Positions 43,106 through 52,807 are shown, numbered from the stretch's first letter. The stretch is DNA of 64,000 nt from Ruminococcus sp. (GCA_013911065.1 JACERV010000004.1:62001-126000); one strand, 5' to 3'. Program-made: numbers and translations. The notes: a model not told the origin generated them from the sequence alone.

Positions 43106-44593
43106 TTACCCCGCACACGGAGAAGTCACCCCATATGCATCCATACTGTTTTGTGCCGGGTCTTTCATGCACAGATGCACGGATGATTTCTTAAATGTCA
43201 ATGGCAATGCCAGAATATTCGGGTTTTCTCCTACAAATTTCTTCTTTGCATCTGCCAGTGCTTCTTCAAATGTAGCACGTGTTTTCAATCCCATACCTCT
43301 TGCATATCCGGGCTGTTCTGCTCCTACAATATAAATCGCGCTGGTATTCATTTCTGCAATGTGCGCGCAGGACATCATGGAAAATCCATGGAACGGATGG
43401 AATGCATTGGTAAACCGGTACTTTCTTATATACTCTTCATTTGTTGCGAAATATTCGCCCAGACGGTTCATATCAGGCAGAGTATCCATATGGTCTTTTT
43501 GGAACAGTTCATATGCCTCCCTTAAATATGGCCATAATTCATCGTGAAAATAGCCATTGCACGCGGAAGAGCAGATAATGACACAACGGTCACTTATAAT
43601 ACGCTTAAATCTCAATATCTGGGCACTTAAAGCCTGCATCATCATGATTGGGTTGCTTCCCATACCATCCCCATAATGAAATTTCTGGGGCATACCAAAT
43701 ACCAGAACATCATATTTCTTTTCCGCCCAATGCACATAAGTTCTCTTATCTGCGACTTTCCAGCTTATGGGCATCATCTCCTTTGCATACCCTGAAAAAA
43801 TTCCTATCTGTCTGGAATTCGTATCAAGCACGGCATCGCAGCAGAAAAATGGGTGTCCCATTTTTTCTTCCATGTGCATACTGATTTCATCAAATTTGTT
43901 CCGCATCAGGCTTCCTGCATTTACCGGTGTAAAATCCTTGCGGTGCATAACGGACGGAACGTGATGGCTGGCAATGCTTCGCCAGTTGGTGATTCCCGTA
44001 GCACTATGCTTATAGCCGCCGGAATAGCCCCCATATGGATTTCCCTGTACATGTCCAATCAAAATCGGGATATCACTTTCGAACACATAGCGGCTTATCC
44101 ATACCGGGTCACCCCTTCTTGTATACCCTAAATCCACCATATTTTTTTCATCTTCGCTGTCATGGCTGATAATCTGTCCTGTATGCCAGAATTCACCGAA
44201 TAATTCCTCACCAAATATGGCTTTTGCATCACTTTCCTTGCTGCGGGCATGCAGTCCATTGGAAATGATAAACATAATATCATTCTTTTCCACGCCTGCT
44301 GCATACAATTCCTTCAGCATACACTTAATGCTGACTTTTCTATGACTGGTAGGCTGCTCCCCGCCTTTTACACGGTCCGGAACGATAAAGGTAACTTTGC
44401 TCCCCTTCCGGGCCAGCTCTGTAAGCGCCGGCATACCGATTGGGTTTGCCAGGCTGTTAAGATATGCTTCCTCCAGCTTATCTTCCGGTATGTAATCCGG
44501 ATCTTTTACTGTCTCTCCCTGTATAAAAATGTCCGTATGGTCCGGCAGCTCTGCTTCCATAGTACCATGTCCATATTCAAATTCTAGTTTCAT
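43106..44593 (-). CDS. larA: LarA-family nickel-pincer racemase/epimerase, His-to-Asn variant
   Basis: 495 residues, longer than typical LarA (about 425). The N-terminal family block is 'VPDRVKGGEQPTSHRK'. The cofactor Lys is conserved as Lys195 in 'PYGGYSGGYKHS', His211 lies 16 residues later, and His115 ('NGLHARSKE') matches the first catalytic His. At the second catalytic His (His174 in Lactiplantibacillus LarA, ten residues before the Lys) this protein has Asn185 ('GNPYGGYSGG'). It would act on a 2-hydroxy acid, perhaps by an altered mechanism or with a shifted base such as His181. The gene is the last of the large operon; LarC and LarE are encoded at 56-57.7 kb. LarB is not seen. Confidence 0.85.
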   Translation of the reverse strand: MKLEFEYGHGTMEAELPDHTDIFIQGETVKDPDYIPEDKLEEAYLNSLANPIGMPALTELARKGSKVTFIVPDRVKGGEQPTSHRKVSIKCMLKELYAAGVEKNDIMFIISNGLHARSKESDAKAIFGEELFGEFWHTGQIISHDSEDEKNMVDLGYTRRGDPVWISRYVFESDIPILIGHVQGNPYGGYSGGYKHSATGITNWRSIASHHVPSVMHRKDFTPVNAGSLMRNKFDEISMHMEEKMGHPFFCCDAVLDTNSRQIGIFSGYAKEMMPISWKVADKRTYVHWAEKKYDVLVFGMPQKFHYGDGMGSNPIMMMQALSAQILRFKRIISDRCVIICSSACNGYFHDELWPYLREAYELFQKDHMDTLPDMNRLGEYFATNEEYIRKYRFTNAFHPFHGFSMMSCAHIAEMNTSAIYIVGAEQPGYARGMGLKTRATFEEALADAKKKFVGENPNILALPLTFKKSSVHLCMKDPAQNSMDAYGVTSPCAG

Positions 44594-44602
44594 AGTGCCC
44601 TC

Positions 44603-45436
44603 CTATTTTTCTAAGTATTGTTCCAGGATTTCCAGATATTCTTCCGGATAAAAACCAATCTCTCCCTGAAATCTTGTTAATGCAATCAGCCCGCCGTCAA
44701 TCTCCGGTATGGAAGCCAGCATCTGCGCATTCTCTTTTTTTAATCCGCCCCCATATACTACCTTCATATCTCCGGTAATACTTTTTATATACCTGGCAAT
44801 TTTCGTAATATATTCTTTATCAGCCGGTACTTTCCCCGGCCCGATAGACCAGATTGGTTCATAGGCAATTACAATCTTTTCTTTATTAACCCCTTCTAAA
44901 CCAATACTTAACTGTTTCTCCAATACTTCCTGCCAGCGGTCCTGCTCTTCACTTTTTTCGCCTATACAATATAAAACCTCCAGGCCCTGGGCAACCGCAT
45001 TTTTTATTTCTTTATTCAGCAGACGGTTCACTGCATCCACATCTTCTGTATCCGCTTCATCCATTATCATTTTAAAACGGCTGCGCTCCTCACAATGTCC
45101 AATCAAGACGGAATCACATCCCAGTGCCTTAATTGCTGCCGCCGGGCACGCTGCCGTAAATGCTCCAAAGTTTCCTCCTGGTTTCACATCTTCACTATAG
45201 ACGCTCTGGCAGCCGATTTTAGGAGTTTTCATATCTCCTCTGGTTTCCATAGCACTGGCCAGATGCATCTCGGGAAAGAAAAAGGTGAACTCTGCTTCCT
45301 TATCATATTTCCTGATTTTATTTTGAACCTCATCTATGATGTAAGCCGCCCATTCATGAATTGGAGCAATATCATTTACTCCGCCTATTTCCCTTGGTAC
45401 GTCGAATCGTTTTAGATTCACATAAATATGCTTCAT
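44603..45436 (-). CDS. Triosephosphate-isomerase-family protein (divergent)
   Basis: 277 residues. The catalytic residues are kept: Asn and Lys in 'YVNLKRFD', His in 'VLIGHCEERSRFK' (the usual GHSERR reads GHCEER), and Glu in 'AYEPIWSIGPG'. Divergence elsewhere fits the paralogue group that isomerises other ketose-phosphates such as erythrulose phosphates (EryH type). In this operon it would follow phosphofructokinase- and aldolase-like enzymes, so a DHAP/GAP or tetrose-phosphate role is plausible. The exact substrate is unknown. Confidence 0.88.
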   Translation of the reverse strand: MKHIYVNLKRFDVPREIGGVNDIAPIHEWAAYIIDEVQNKIRKYDKEAEFTFFFPEMHLASAMETRGDMKTPKIGCQSVYSEDVKPGGNFGAFTAACPAAAIKALGCDSVLIGHCEERSRFKMIMDEADTEDVDAVNRLLNKEIKNAVAQGLEVLYCIGEKSEEQDRWQEVLEKQLSIGLEGVNKEKIVIAYEPIWSIGPGKVPADKEYITKIARYIKSITGDMKVVYGGGLKKENAQMLASIPEIDGGLIALTRFQGEIGFYPEEYLEILEQYLEK

Positions 45437-45440
45437 CTCT

Positions 45441-46631
45441 CTATTTCCCTTCTTTGTATCTTGTTAAATCTATATATTCTTTCAGCGGTTCTCCGATTAA
45501 TGGACGGCACCATTCCACAAAAGCCCCGTTTATGTCATTTCCCCGGCTGCTGATATATTCTTCGGGGAGTGTTTTCTCATACATCATCACTTTTTCAATG
45601 GGAATATCTATGATACGTATCTTATAGGTTCCATCTGGGGTCTCCTCACGTTCAAAACCTGCCATTACCCCCGTCTTGCCTTCCAATGCAAATTTAAGTG
45701 CCGTTTGTCCGGCTAAACAGGCTTCTTCCCTGTCTACGGCCGACTGCCAGGCAATGGATGCTCTTCCTGCTAGTCCCGGCTTTTCACTTCTGGCTTTGAT
45801 ACCCAGCTTTTTGGTTACCAGATTCGCCAGATGAGAACTGACATCGCCATAATAAACTGCCCGTTCCGTCTTAAAGATCGGTTCGACGATTGGTTCTCCC
45901 TGCTCATTTTTCAGACCTTCACTTACCACGACCACCACGCCGCCCAGTTTCTCATAAAGCTGTTTTACATCCTCTAAAAATTCTTCTTCACAAAATGCCC
46001 GTTCAGGAGGATATATCAGATGGGGCGCATCATCAGGCTTTCTCCGCGCCAAGGCTGATGCAGCCGTAATCCAGCCTGAATTTCTCCCCAGAGCTTCCAC
46101 AATGCACACATGGATTGGAAGGGATTTCACATCTTCGGCAATTTCCTTTACAGTTGCCGCAATATATCTTGCTGCACTGCCATAGCCTGGTGTATGGTCA
46201 GTAACCGCAAGGTCATTGTCGATGGTCTTGGGAATTCCCACTACTTTTATTTTTGTATAACCTGCTTCTTCACAAACCTTGTACAGATTTCCGCAGGCAT
46301 CCATGGTTCCGTTCCCACCATTCGGAAGCAGGTAACATATATTGTACTTTTCGATGACTTCTGCCATCTTATGGTAAGCCTCATCTGTAATCGGATACCT
46401 GGAGGAACCAATGGCAGAACCTGGAGTACCGGGAAGAAGCTCAATCTCTTCATCCGTCAGCTCTGACAGGTTCACCAGCCGTTCTTTTAAGATTCCTTCC
46501 ATTCCGCCGAATGCACCGTAGACTGCTCCGATTTCAGGATGTTTTCTGGCTTCTCTTATCACTCCATATAGAGAGGCATTCATAACCGCTGTCGGCCCTC
46601 CGCCATGAACCACCAACACATTATTTTTCAT
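45441..46631 (-). CDS. pfkA: 6-phosphofructokinase-family protein
   Basis: 396 residues. The fold and active site are intact: 'LVVHGGGPTAVMNAS', 'LLPNGGNGTMDAC', 'IPKTIDNDLAVTDH' (catalytic Asp) and 'EALGRNSGWITAASAL'. The phosphate-donor loop reads GGNGT rather than GGDGS (ATP type) or GGDDT (PPi type), so donor type is not certain. The IPKT start of the catalytic loop fits the PPi-PFK branch. It overlaps the upstream aldolase gene by 11 bases. In this operon it may phosphorylate a ketose phosphate or a modified ketose before aldolase cleavage. Confidence 0.88.
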   Translation of the reverse strand: MKNNVLVVHGGGPTAVMNASLYGVIREARKHPEIGAVYGAFGGMEGILKERLVNLSELTDEEIELLPGTPGSAIGSSRYPITDEAYHKMAEVIEKYNICYLLPNGGNGTMDACGNLYKVCEEAGYTKIKVVGIPKTIDNDLAVTDHTPGYGSAARYIAATVKEIAEDVKSLPIHVCIVEALGRNSGWITAASALARRKPDDAPHLIYPPERAFCEEEFLEDVKQLYEKLGGVVVVVSEGLKNEQGEPIVEPIFKTERAVYYGDVSSHLANLVTKKLGIKARSEKPGLAGRASIAWQSAVDREEACLAGQTALKFALEGKTGVMAGFEREETPDGTYKIRIIDIPIEKVMMYEKTLPEEYISSRGNDINGAFVEWCRPLIGEPLKEYIDLTRYKEGK

Positions 46632-47778
46632 TTTCTTTATAAAACTCCTTCATCTCTTCTAAGCTTCTGCAATCCACCAGATGGGCTTTTCCATAAGAAC
46701 CAAATTGAACAATCAGTGTGCCGACTGCCTCTTTCACTCCTCTTTCCATTGCATTGATTAGTGTCCTTACATCCTCATGGGGTATATCCCCATACATCAC
46801 AGTATCCATGACAGGTGTTAAAAACGCTCTGGGATCAAACACGTTTTTATTCATTTCCATCAACCGGTATATTTCGCCCACATGCTCACTATTCTTTAAA
46901 GCCTCATTATCCCGGAACAATTCTCTGAAATTTCTGGTCACTGCTAAACGAATATCTGTATCTACGTTTATTTTATTGATTCCACACTGAATTGCCTCCT
47001 GCAGTTCCGGCATGGAAATCCCATAAGCATCTTTTATATCCCCGCCCAGACTATTTATTTCTTCCACAATATAGCCTGGTACCGTAGAAGAGCCATGTGA
47101 AACTAATCCGCCTTTTATACCTTCATGCTGCATGCATTCTTTGATTGCAAGCGGAATTTGTTTTCTTAATTTTACATTCTTCCCCTTCGATGCACCGTGC
47201 ATAGTTCCATAGGATATGGCTAATGCATCTACCTGAGTCTTCCGGAAGAAGTCAATCGCTTTCATAGGATTCGTGTAAGTAGAGTTTTCTGAGGAAACAT
47301 GGTCTTCCACACCAGCTAATACTCCCAGCTCTCCTTCTACACTTACTCCCCGTGCATGTGCATATTTTACGACTTCTCTTGTCAATTCCACGTTTTCATT
47401 GTATTCCAAAGAAGAACCGTCAATCATGACCGAAGTATATCCTCCGTCAATTGCTGCTTTGCAAGATTCGAAATCTCTTCCATGATCCAAATGAAGCACT
47501 ACGGGAACACTTGCTTGCTCACCATATTTTCTCACTGCATCGGCAATCAATTTTGCCCCCCGCTTTTTATCTTCTAAAGTTGCCTTCGCAAAATCCTTAC
47601 AGCCGCCCATAAACCCATTTGCAAGATCTGCGCCCTGTAAAACTGCAGGTGAATGAAAGATCTCATGAATCTCAATAACTGCTTTAGCCTGAGCTACGGC
47701 ATTTACATTAAATGCCCCCTGGCCATAGCCATACTTATTCGAAGCCTCTATGATTGGAGCTAATGAAATCATTCCCAT
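46621..47778 (-). CDS. Class II aldolase family protein, long variant
   Basis: 385 residues, about 70 more than the typical zinc aldolase. The fold blocks are 'VVLHLDHGRDFESC', 'GELGVLAGVEDHVS' and 'GGLVSHGSSTVPGY' (the usual HGASS reads SHGSST, keeping the His). The extra length is in the C-terminal third ('FDPRAFLTPVMDTVMYGDIP'). It would cleave a ketose-1,6-bisphosphate-like molecule; the different C-terminus suggests a non-standard substrate. The next aldolase gene lies two bases upstream. Confidence 0.88.
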   Translation of the reverse strand: MGMISLAPIIEASNKYGYGQGAFNVNAVAQAKAVIEIHEIFHSPAVLQGADLANGFMGGCKDFAKATLEDKKRGAKLIADAVRKYGEQASVPVVLHLDHGRDFESCKAAIDGGYTSVMIDGSSLEYNENVELTREVVKYAHARGVSVEGELGVLAGVEDHVSSENSTYTNPMKAIDFFRKTQVDALAISYGTMHGASKGKNVKLRKQIPLAIKECMQHEGIKGGLVSHGSSTVPGYIVEEINSLGGDIKDAYGISMPELQEAIQCGINKINVDTDIRLAVTRNFRELFRDNEALKNSEHVGEIYRLMEMNKNVFDPRAFLTPVMDTVMYGDIPHEDVRTLINAMERGVKEAVGTLIVQFGSYGKAHLVDCRSLEEMKEFYKENEK

Positions 47779-47780
47779 AA

Positions 47781-48641
47781 TTACACCTTCGCTTTCCCGT
47801 CTGAACCTGCCAGGCGGATGATATCTTTGATGTCTTCACGCAGCCGTTCTTCTACATAGGAAGACAACTTCCATGCATGTCCGCCATCTTTTCCCAGCTC
47901 CAGACCTTCTTTTACAAGGTCAATATACCGGCAGCGTACCTGGGTTCCAAAATTAATCTTAGCGACACCACTCTTGATGGAGCGCTTAACTAATTCATCA
48001 TCCATCCCTGTACAGCCATGCAAAACAAACGGAACTTCTGTAAACTTCCTGCATTCTTCCAGTACTTCCACCCGTATATCTACCGGGCCTTTGTAAAACC
48101 CATGAGCATTTCCAATGCCGATAGCCAGCATATCCGGATTACACAAAGACAAATATTTCTTTACCACTTCCGGGTCTGCAATATTAGAAGCCCCCATCTG
48201 CCGGCCCTGGTCATCCAGGCGTGCCAATTCTCCGATTTCAGCTTCCAGCGGCACACCAAAGCAGCGGCATACCTTTGCAACTTCTTCTGTTTTCGCTGCA
48301 TTTTCTTCCATAGAAAATGCAGAACCATCGTACATTATAGAAGTAAAACCTATCTGCAGCATTTCCATGCACCGCTCAAAGCTTTCTCCGTGATCCAAAT
48401 GAATTGCTACAGGCACCGAAACCTGCTCTGCCATCCATTTTGCTGTTTCATAAAACCACTTATGTCCGGAATAGGAGCCTGTGTTCACATAATGGGCCAG
48501 AATTACCGGAGATTGCAGCTCTTCCGCCGCCATACAAATTGCACGGATAATATCGTAAGTTCCTCCCTGGGTATTAATTGCCGGAACCGCATATCCTTCC
48601 TTATAGGCTTTTTGTATCATTTCATAACTTGTTGTCAGCAC
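47781..48641 (-). CDS. Class II aldolase family protein, short variant
   Basis: 286 residues, initiated by GTG at 48641 with AGGAGG ten bases before. Blocks are 'VAIHLDHGESFERC', 'EAEIGELARLDDQGRQ' and 'VLHGCTGMDDELV'. It is a GatY/KbaY-size aldolase. Together with the long variant and phosphofructokinase homologue it makes a non-glycolytic cleavage module. The two aldolases could form a hetero-oligomer or act on different intermediates. Confidence 0.88.
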   Translation of the reverse strand: MLTTSYEMIQKAYKEGYAVPAINTQGGTYDIIRAICMAAEELQSPVILAHYVNTGSYSGHKWFYETAKWMAEQVSVPVAIHLDHGESFERCMEMLQIGFTSIMYDGSAFSMEENAAKTEEVAKVCRCFGVPLEAEIGELARLDDQGRQMGASNIADPEVVKKYLSLCNPDMLAIGIGNAHGFYKGPVDIRVEVLEECRKFTEVPFVLHGCTGMDDELVKRSIKSGVAKINFGTQVRCRYIDLVKEGLELGKDGGHAWKLSSYVEERLREDIKDIIRLAGSDGKAKV

Positions 48642-48659
48642 AATATTCCTCCTGTCGCC

Positions 48660-49676
48660 TTAGATATTTACAATTACTTTTAAGTAGTCTGCCGGATGTT
48701 TAGCTATATCCTGGATCGTACTTTCCACCTCATCCATCTCAATTATTTTAGTAATCATCGCATCAGCAGGAATCTTGCCTTCATTCACCATTTGAATTGC
48801 CTCCGGAAACTTTTGATTCGAGTTTCTGGATGGGCACACATCGATTTCTTTCTGCATCAGCCGCACCGTATTAATGGCTACCGGATTATGGGGCCAGCCA
48901 ACCAGGGCAATCCTTCCGCCGTGGCAGACATAATCATGCATCTGTTCTAAGATGAATGGGGATCCGGTACAATCAACCATTGCCTCCGGCATCTTGCCCT
49001 TTGTAACTTCACTCAAAAATTCCTGTATTCCGCCTTCCTTTGAATTAAACACATGAGGAATCCCATGATTACTTGCATAATCCAGACGTTCTTGTACTAC
49101 ATCAATGATAATCGGTTCCGCCCCATAGTTGATACATCCGAATGCTGCCATCAAGCCAATCACACCGGCACCGAAAATGACTACCTTTTCTCCTTTTGCT
49201 ACACGTGCCCTGGTAATTGCATGCAGCCCGATTGTCAAAGGCTCTACAAGAACCGCATGTTCAAATGACATTTCATCAGGAATCTTATAGGTTTGATTTA
49301 CCGGCTGCAGAAAGAGTTCTGACATCATTCCGTCTTTATGCACACCGCACACTCTTATATCTGTACAGTTATTAAACCGGCCCTGTTTGCACATATGGCA
49401 TTTATTGCAGGGAATATAAGGCTCTAAAGTTACTCTGTCCCCTGCTTTTAATCCTTTGTCATTTTCTCCCACTTCCTGGATGATACCTACACCTTCATGT
49501 CCCAATCCGTTGACCGGATACTTCATAGTCGGATTGACACCCCGGTAGGCCGTTACATCGGAACCGCAGATTCCGCATTTTAAAATCTTAACCACTGCGT
49601 ATCCGGGTTTTTCCTTCGGCTGCGGGAATTCTCTGACTTCTAATTTTCCGGCTTCCGGCAAACACAATACTTTCAT
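48660..49676 (-). CDS. Zinc-dependent medium-chain dehydrogenase (sorbitol/threonine dehydrogenase-like)
   Basis: 338 residues. The catalytic zinc Cys-His is in 'CGICGSDVTAYRG' and 'GHEGVGIIQ', the structural zinc set in 'CNKCHMCKQGRFNNC', and the Rossmann loop in 'VVIFGAGVIGLMAAFG'. It oxidises a secondary alcohol or polyol with NAD(P). In the operon it follows an SDR gene, so one dehydrogenase may oxidise at one carbon and the other reduce the product, giving an isomerisation. A strong ribosome binding site (GGAGG) precedes the ATG. Confidence 0.92.
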   Translation of the reverse strand: MKVLCLPEAGKLEVREFPQPKEKPGYAVVKILKCGICGSDVTAYRGVNPTMKYPVNGLGHEGVGIIQEVGENDKGLKAGDRVTLEPYIPCNKCHMCKQGRFNNCTDIRVCGVHKDGMMSELFLQPVNQTYKIPDEMSFEHAVLVEPLTIGLHAITRARVAKGEKVVIFGAGVIGLMAAFGCINYGAEPIIIDVVQERLDYASNHGIPHVFNSKEGGIQEFLSEVTKGKMPEAMVDCTGSPFILEQMHDYVCHGGRIALVGWPHNPVAINTVRLMQKEIDVCPSRNSNQKFPEAIQMVNEGKIPADAMITKIIEMDEVESTIQDIAKHPADYLKVIVNI

Positions 49677-49696
49677 TGTCTTATATCCTCCTGCTC

Positions 49697-50497
49697 CTAA
49701 TCTTCAGCATCATTTTCTTTTATATAGTTCAATGCATTTGGCATAATCCCGGCACTCCACCCGCCGTCTGCAAATATAATCTGTCCCACAATATAATTGG
49801 ATTCTTCCGAAGCCAAGAAGCATGCCAGATTAGCCACTTCTTCTACTTTTCCAAAACGCTCAATGGGAGAAACCGATAATATTTCCTTTTCATTTAATAT
49901 CCCTTTTTTCAGCGGAGTCTCTACCATTTCTGTCTTAATCCAACCTGGTGCGATTGCGTTGACTTTAATGTTGTACATGGCCCATTCCGCTCCCAACTGC
50001 TGGGTCAGCAGATTTACTGCACCCTTGGTTATCCCATAGGGTACTCTTCCTACATTAATCATTTTCGTATTGCCTGATGAGATGTTTACAATTGCTCCGC
50101 CCCCATCTCTGCGCATATATCTCCCTACTGCCTGGCAGGTAAAAAGCGGGGCTTTCATATTAATATCTATAACTTCATCCAAAGTTGCTTCATCTAGTTT
50201 TAACGTTGGGCAAGGTCTTGCAACTCCGGCACAATTTACCAGAATATCAATCCTCCCGTACTTTCCATGTATCTGGTCAGCCATTTCAAAAATTGCATCC
50301 CGGCTCCGCAAATTAATCTGATAAAACTCTGCTCTTTCTCCAAGCTTTTCTTTCGCCGTTATACCTTCTTCTTCGAGAACATCCGCAATAATAACCCGTG
50401 CGCCCTCTTCTATATATTTTTTTGCAATACCAAAACCAATCCCTCTTGCGGCTCCGGTAATCAGTGCCACTTTATCTCTTAATCTTACATTTTCCAT
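49697..50497 (-). CDS. SDR family oxidoreductase
   Basis: 266 residues from the ATG at 50497; the earlier ATG at 50512 overlaps the stop of the ATPase gene and is a possible alternative. Motifs: 'LITGAARGIGFG', 'VNCAGVARPCPT', 'NISSGNTKM' with catalytic Ser and 'YGITKGAV' with Tyr and Lys. It is probably a NAD(P)-dependent dehydrogenase acting on the imported compound, before or after the zinc dehydrogenase encoded downstream. Substrate unknown. Confidence 0.9.
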   Translation of the reverse strand: MENVRLRDKVALITGAARGIGFGIAKKYIEEGARVIIADVLEEEGITAKEKLGERAEFYQINLRSRDAIFEMADQIHGKYGRIDILVNCAGVARPCPTLKLDEATLDEVIDINMKAPLFTCQAVGRYMRRDGGGAIVNISSGNTKMINVGRVPYGITKGAVNLLTQQLGAEWAMYNIKVNAIAPGWIKTEMVETPLKKGILNEKEILSVSPIERFGKVEEVANLACFLASEESNYIVGQIIFADGGWSAGIMPNALNYIKENDAED

Positions 50498-50502
50498 ATG
50501 CC

Positions 50503-51258
50503 TTACCACCACTTAATCTTCTCAGTAATATAATTACGGTATTCAATGAATTTAGGGTCAGTAATATCACGTGGTCTTGGCAGATCAATCATGACTTCTT
50601 CTTTTATTTTCGCTGGCTTGTTGGTTAATATCAGAACCTTTTCCGCCAGATATACCGCCTCTTCGATATTGTGTGTAATAAACACTACCGTACTTCCAAG
50701 TTCCTTCCACAGACGAATAACCTCATCCTCCAGATAAAACCGCATCTTGACGTCCATCTGCCCGTAAGGCTCATCCATCAGAAGCAAGTCCGGCTTCATG
50801 GCAAAGGAACGTCCGATAATAATCCGCTGTTCCGCTGAAACAGAAAGCTCTCCAGGGTACGCTTTACGAAACTCCTGCAGCCCCATCAGGTCCAGAATCT
50901 GGTTTACTCTTTTATCAATTTCGGCTTTTGGCAATTTCTTAATCTTCAAACCGTATGCAATGTTATCTTCTACTGTCAGCCACGGTAATGCACTGGGCTC
51001 CTGAAATACAAAGGAAATATTGTGTTTGCTTGGATCCGCAGGTACTCCATCTATGTAGAGATCTCCTTCACTTGGCATATGAATTCTGGTTAAACAGTTC
51101 AGAAACGTACTTTTTCCACAACCTGTCGGTCCTACTACGCAAACAAATTCTCCCTTATGGATATTAAATGACATATCATCCAGCACCAATAAATCACCGA
51201 ATCGTTTTGTCAGATTTCTCACTTCTACTTTTACATCTCTTTTTTCCTGTTCGAGCAT
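50503..51258 (-). CDS. NitT/TauT-type ABC ATPase B with degenerate signature motif
   Basis: 251 residues. Walker A 'GPTGCGKSTFL' (43-50 core), Walker B 'LLLMDEPYGQMD' and the H-loop 'FITHNIEEA' (His196) are intact. The signature, normally LSGGMQQR, reads 'LSVSAEQR' (138-145). The neighbouring ATPase A has the opposite pattern (normal signature, altered Walker A and H-loop). In a heterodimer, site 1 (A Walker A plus B signature) would be degenerate and site 2 (B Walker A plus A signature) would be consensus. With two distinct permeases encoded next to them this is an asymmetric importer. Cargo is unknown. Confidence 0.9.
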   Translation of the reverse strand: MLEQEKRDVKVEVRNLTKRFGDLLVLDDMSFNIHKGEFVCVVGPTGCGKSTFLNCLTRIHMPSEGDLYIDGVPADPSKHNISFVFQEPSALPWLTVEDNIAYGLKIKKLPKAEIDKRVNQILDLMGLQEFRKAYPGELSVSAEQRIIIGRSFAMKPDLLLMDEPYGQMDVKMRFYLEDEVIRLWKELGSTVVFITHNIEEAVYLAEKVLILTNKPAKIKEEVMIDLPRPRDITDPKFIEYRNYITEKIKWW

Positions 51259-51272
51259 AGCTGCCTCCTTAA

Positions 51273-52040
51273 CTATATGGACAAGTCCGTATTATCTGAA
51301 ATAACCGTACGCAGATCAAGAAATTCTTTACTTACCATATCCCTTGGCCTTTGCATATCAATCGGATACACTGCTTTCACCTTAGCGGGACAATCGCTCA
51401 AAAGAATAATACGGTCTCCTAAGTAACACGCCTCTTCAATATTGTTGGTTACAAAGATAACCGTACGCTTTTCCTGCTCCCAGATTTTCAGCAAATCTTC
51501 CTGCATCTGATATCTGGTCTGTGCATCCAATTTACCAAATGGTTCATCCATGATTAACAGTTTCGGGTCGGCTGTATATGCCCTGGCAATTCCGACACGC
51601 TGCTGCATCCCGCCTGACAATTGTTTCGGATAGTAGTTTTCAAATCCCTCTAAGCCTACTAATTTAATATAATGCCTGGCAACTTCACGTCGTTTTGCTT
51701 TCTCCACCCCTTTAAATTTTAACGGTAATTCTACATTTTGAATAACCGTTTTAAAAGGCATCAATGCTAATTTCTGAAATACCATTCCGATTTCAGGGTT
51801 TAATCCCTTCCACTCTTTGCCGTCATAAATGATTTTCCCTTCCGTCTGCTCTTCCAAACCGGACATAATATTCAGCAGCACCGTCTTCCCGCAGCGCCCC
51901 GGCCCTAATACAACCAAAAATTCTCCGTCACAGACATCTAAGGATACATCTTCAATCGCTGTAAAATAATCTTTTGCTCCAAAGAAGGTTTTGGATACAT
52001 TTTCAACTTTCATTCTGGTTTTTAATTGTTCCATGGGCAT
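51273..52040 (-). CDS. NitT/TauT-type ABC ATPase A with altered Walker A and H-loop
   Basis: 255 residues. Signature 'LSGGMQQRVGIARAY' (141-148) and Walker B 'LLIMDEPFGKLD' (Glu166) are canonical. Walker A reads 'GPGRCGKT' with Arg49 in place of the third conserved Gly, and the H-loop reads 'FVTNNIEEA' with Asn199 in place of His. These two changes are in the same nucleotide site that would contain the degenerate signature of ATPase B. Start codon may be 52040 or 52034; the frame overlaps the upstream permease gene by 19 bases. Confidence 0.9.
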   Translation of the reverse strand: MPMEQLKTRMKVENVSKTFFGAKDYFTAIEDVSLDVCDGEFLVVLGPGRCGKTVLLNIMSGLEEQTEGKIIYDGKEWKGLNPEIGMVFQKLALMPFKTVIQNVELPLKFKGVEKAKRREVARHYIKLVGLEGFENYYPKQLSGGMQQRVGIARAYTADPKLLIMDEPFGKLDAQTRYQMQEDLLKIWEQEKRTVIFVTNNIEEACYLGDRIILLSDCPAKVKAVYPIDMQRPRDMVSKEFLDLRTVISDNTDLSI

Positions 52041-52807
52041 ACCACCTTCTCAAGTTTTTGCAGAGACACTGAAAGCAGTGCTCCGATAATCGCAATTGTT
52101 ATAACAGAAACCAATACAAGTGCCAAATCGCTTCCCTGCCATCCGCGGGTTACCAAAGACCCCAATCCTTCCTTTGCACCCAGCATTTCCGCTGCAAGCA
52201 CTGTAGTCCATCCGGAACTCACCGATGTACGGATTCCGGCAAAGATAGACGGCAATGCGGTAGGTATCACAATCTCTTTCAGTATCTGTATATTTTTTCC
52301 GCCGAAAATCTTTCCAACCTGTATATTGATCTTATCTACCATTTCAATTCCAGTAGAAGTATTGATTACCAGCGGCACAAAGGTTCCGATAAATACCAGC
52401 AATACTTTTGGGAACTCACCAATTCCAAACCACATAATAATCAGCGGTATCCATGCAATTGGAGGGATGGGACGGATAACTTCAAAAATACTCCCGAAGA
52501 ATGCTTTTGCCTTTCTGCTCCATCCAATCAAAATACCAAAACAAATGCCAAATGCCCATGCAATCATAAGAGCAATAAGCACGCGCCTTAAACTTGCCGC
52601 TGCATGTCCAATCAACGTAGTTTTCGCAATTGGTTTTGTAAATGTTAAAAGAAACCTTTCCCATACTGATTGCGGCTGAGGCATCAATTCCGGATGCACT
52701 CCCGAAAAGAGTATCCAGCCGCCTGCGATTAGTCCAACCGCCAGAACCGGTAAAGCCCAATACAGTACGGCATGAACTGTTTTATTTCGTTTGTAAGATT
52801 CATTCAT
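52022..52807 (-). CDS. NitT/TauT-type ABC permease 2
   Basis: 261 residues, about six membrane segments. The coupling loop has the EAA-like 'KNIQILKEIVIPTALPSI'. It is diverged from the permease encoded immediately upstream (52821-53651), so the two probably form a heterodimer, in agreement with the two ATPases. Ribosome binding site GGAGGG. Its 3' end overlaps the ATPase A gene by 19 bases. Confidence 0.9.
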   Translation of the reverse strand: MNESYKRNKTVHAVLYWALPVLAVGLIAGGWILFSGVHPELMPQPQSVWERFLLTFTKPIAKTTLIGHAAASLRRVLIALMIAWAFGICFGILIGWSRKAKAFFGSIFEVIRPIPPIAWIPLIIMWFGIGEFPKVLLVFIGTFVPLVINTSTGIEMVDKINIQVGKIFGGKNIQILKEIVIPTALPSIFAGIRTSVSSGWTTVLAAEMLGAKEGLGSLVTRGWQGSDLALVLVSVITIAIIGALLSVSLQKLEKVVCPWNN

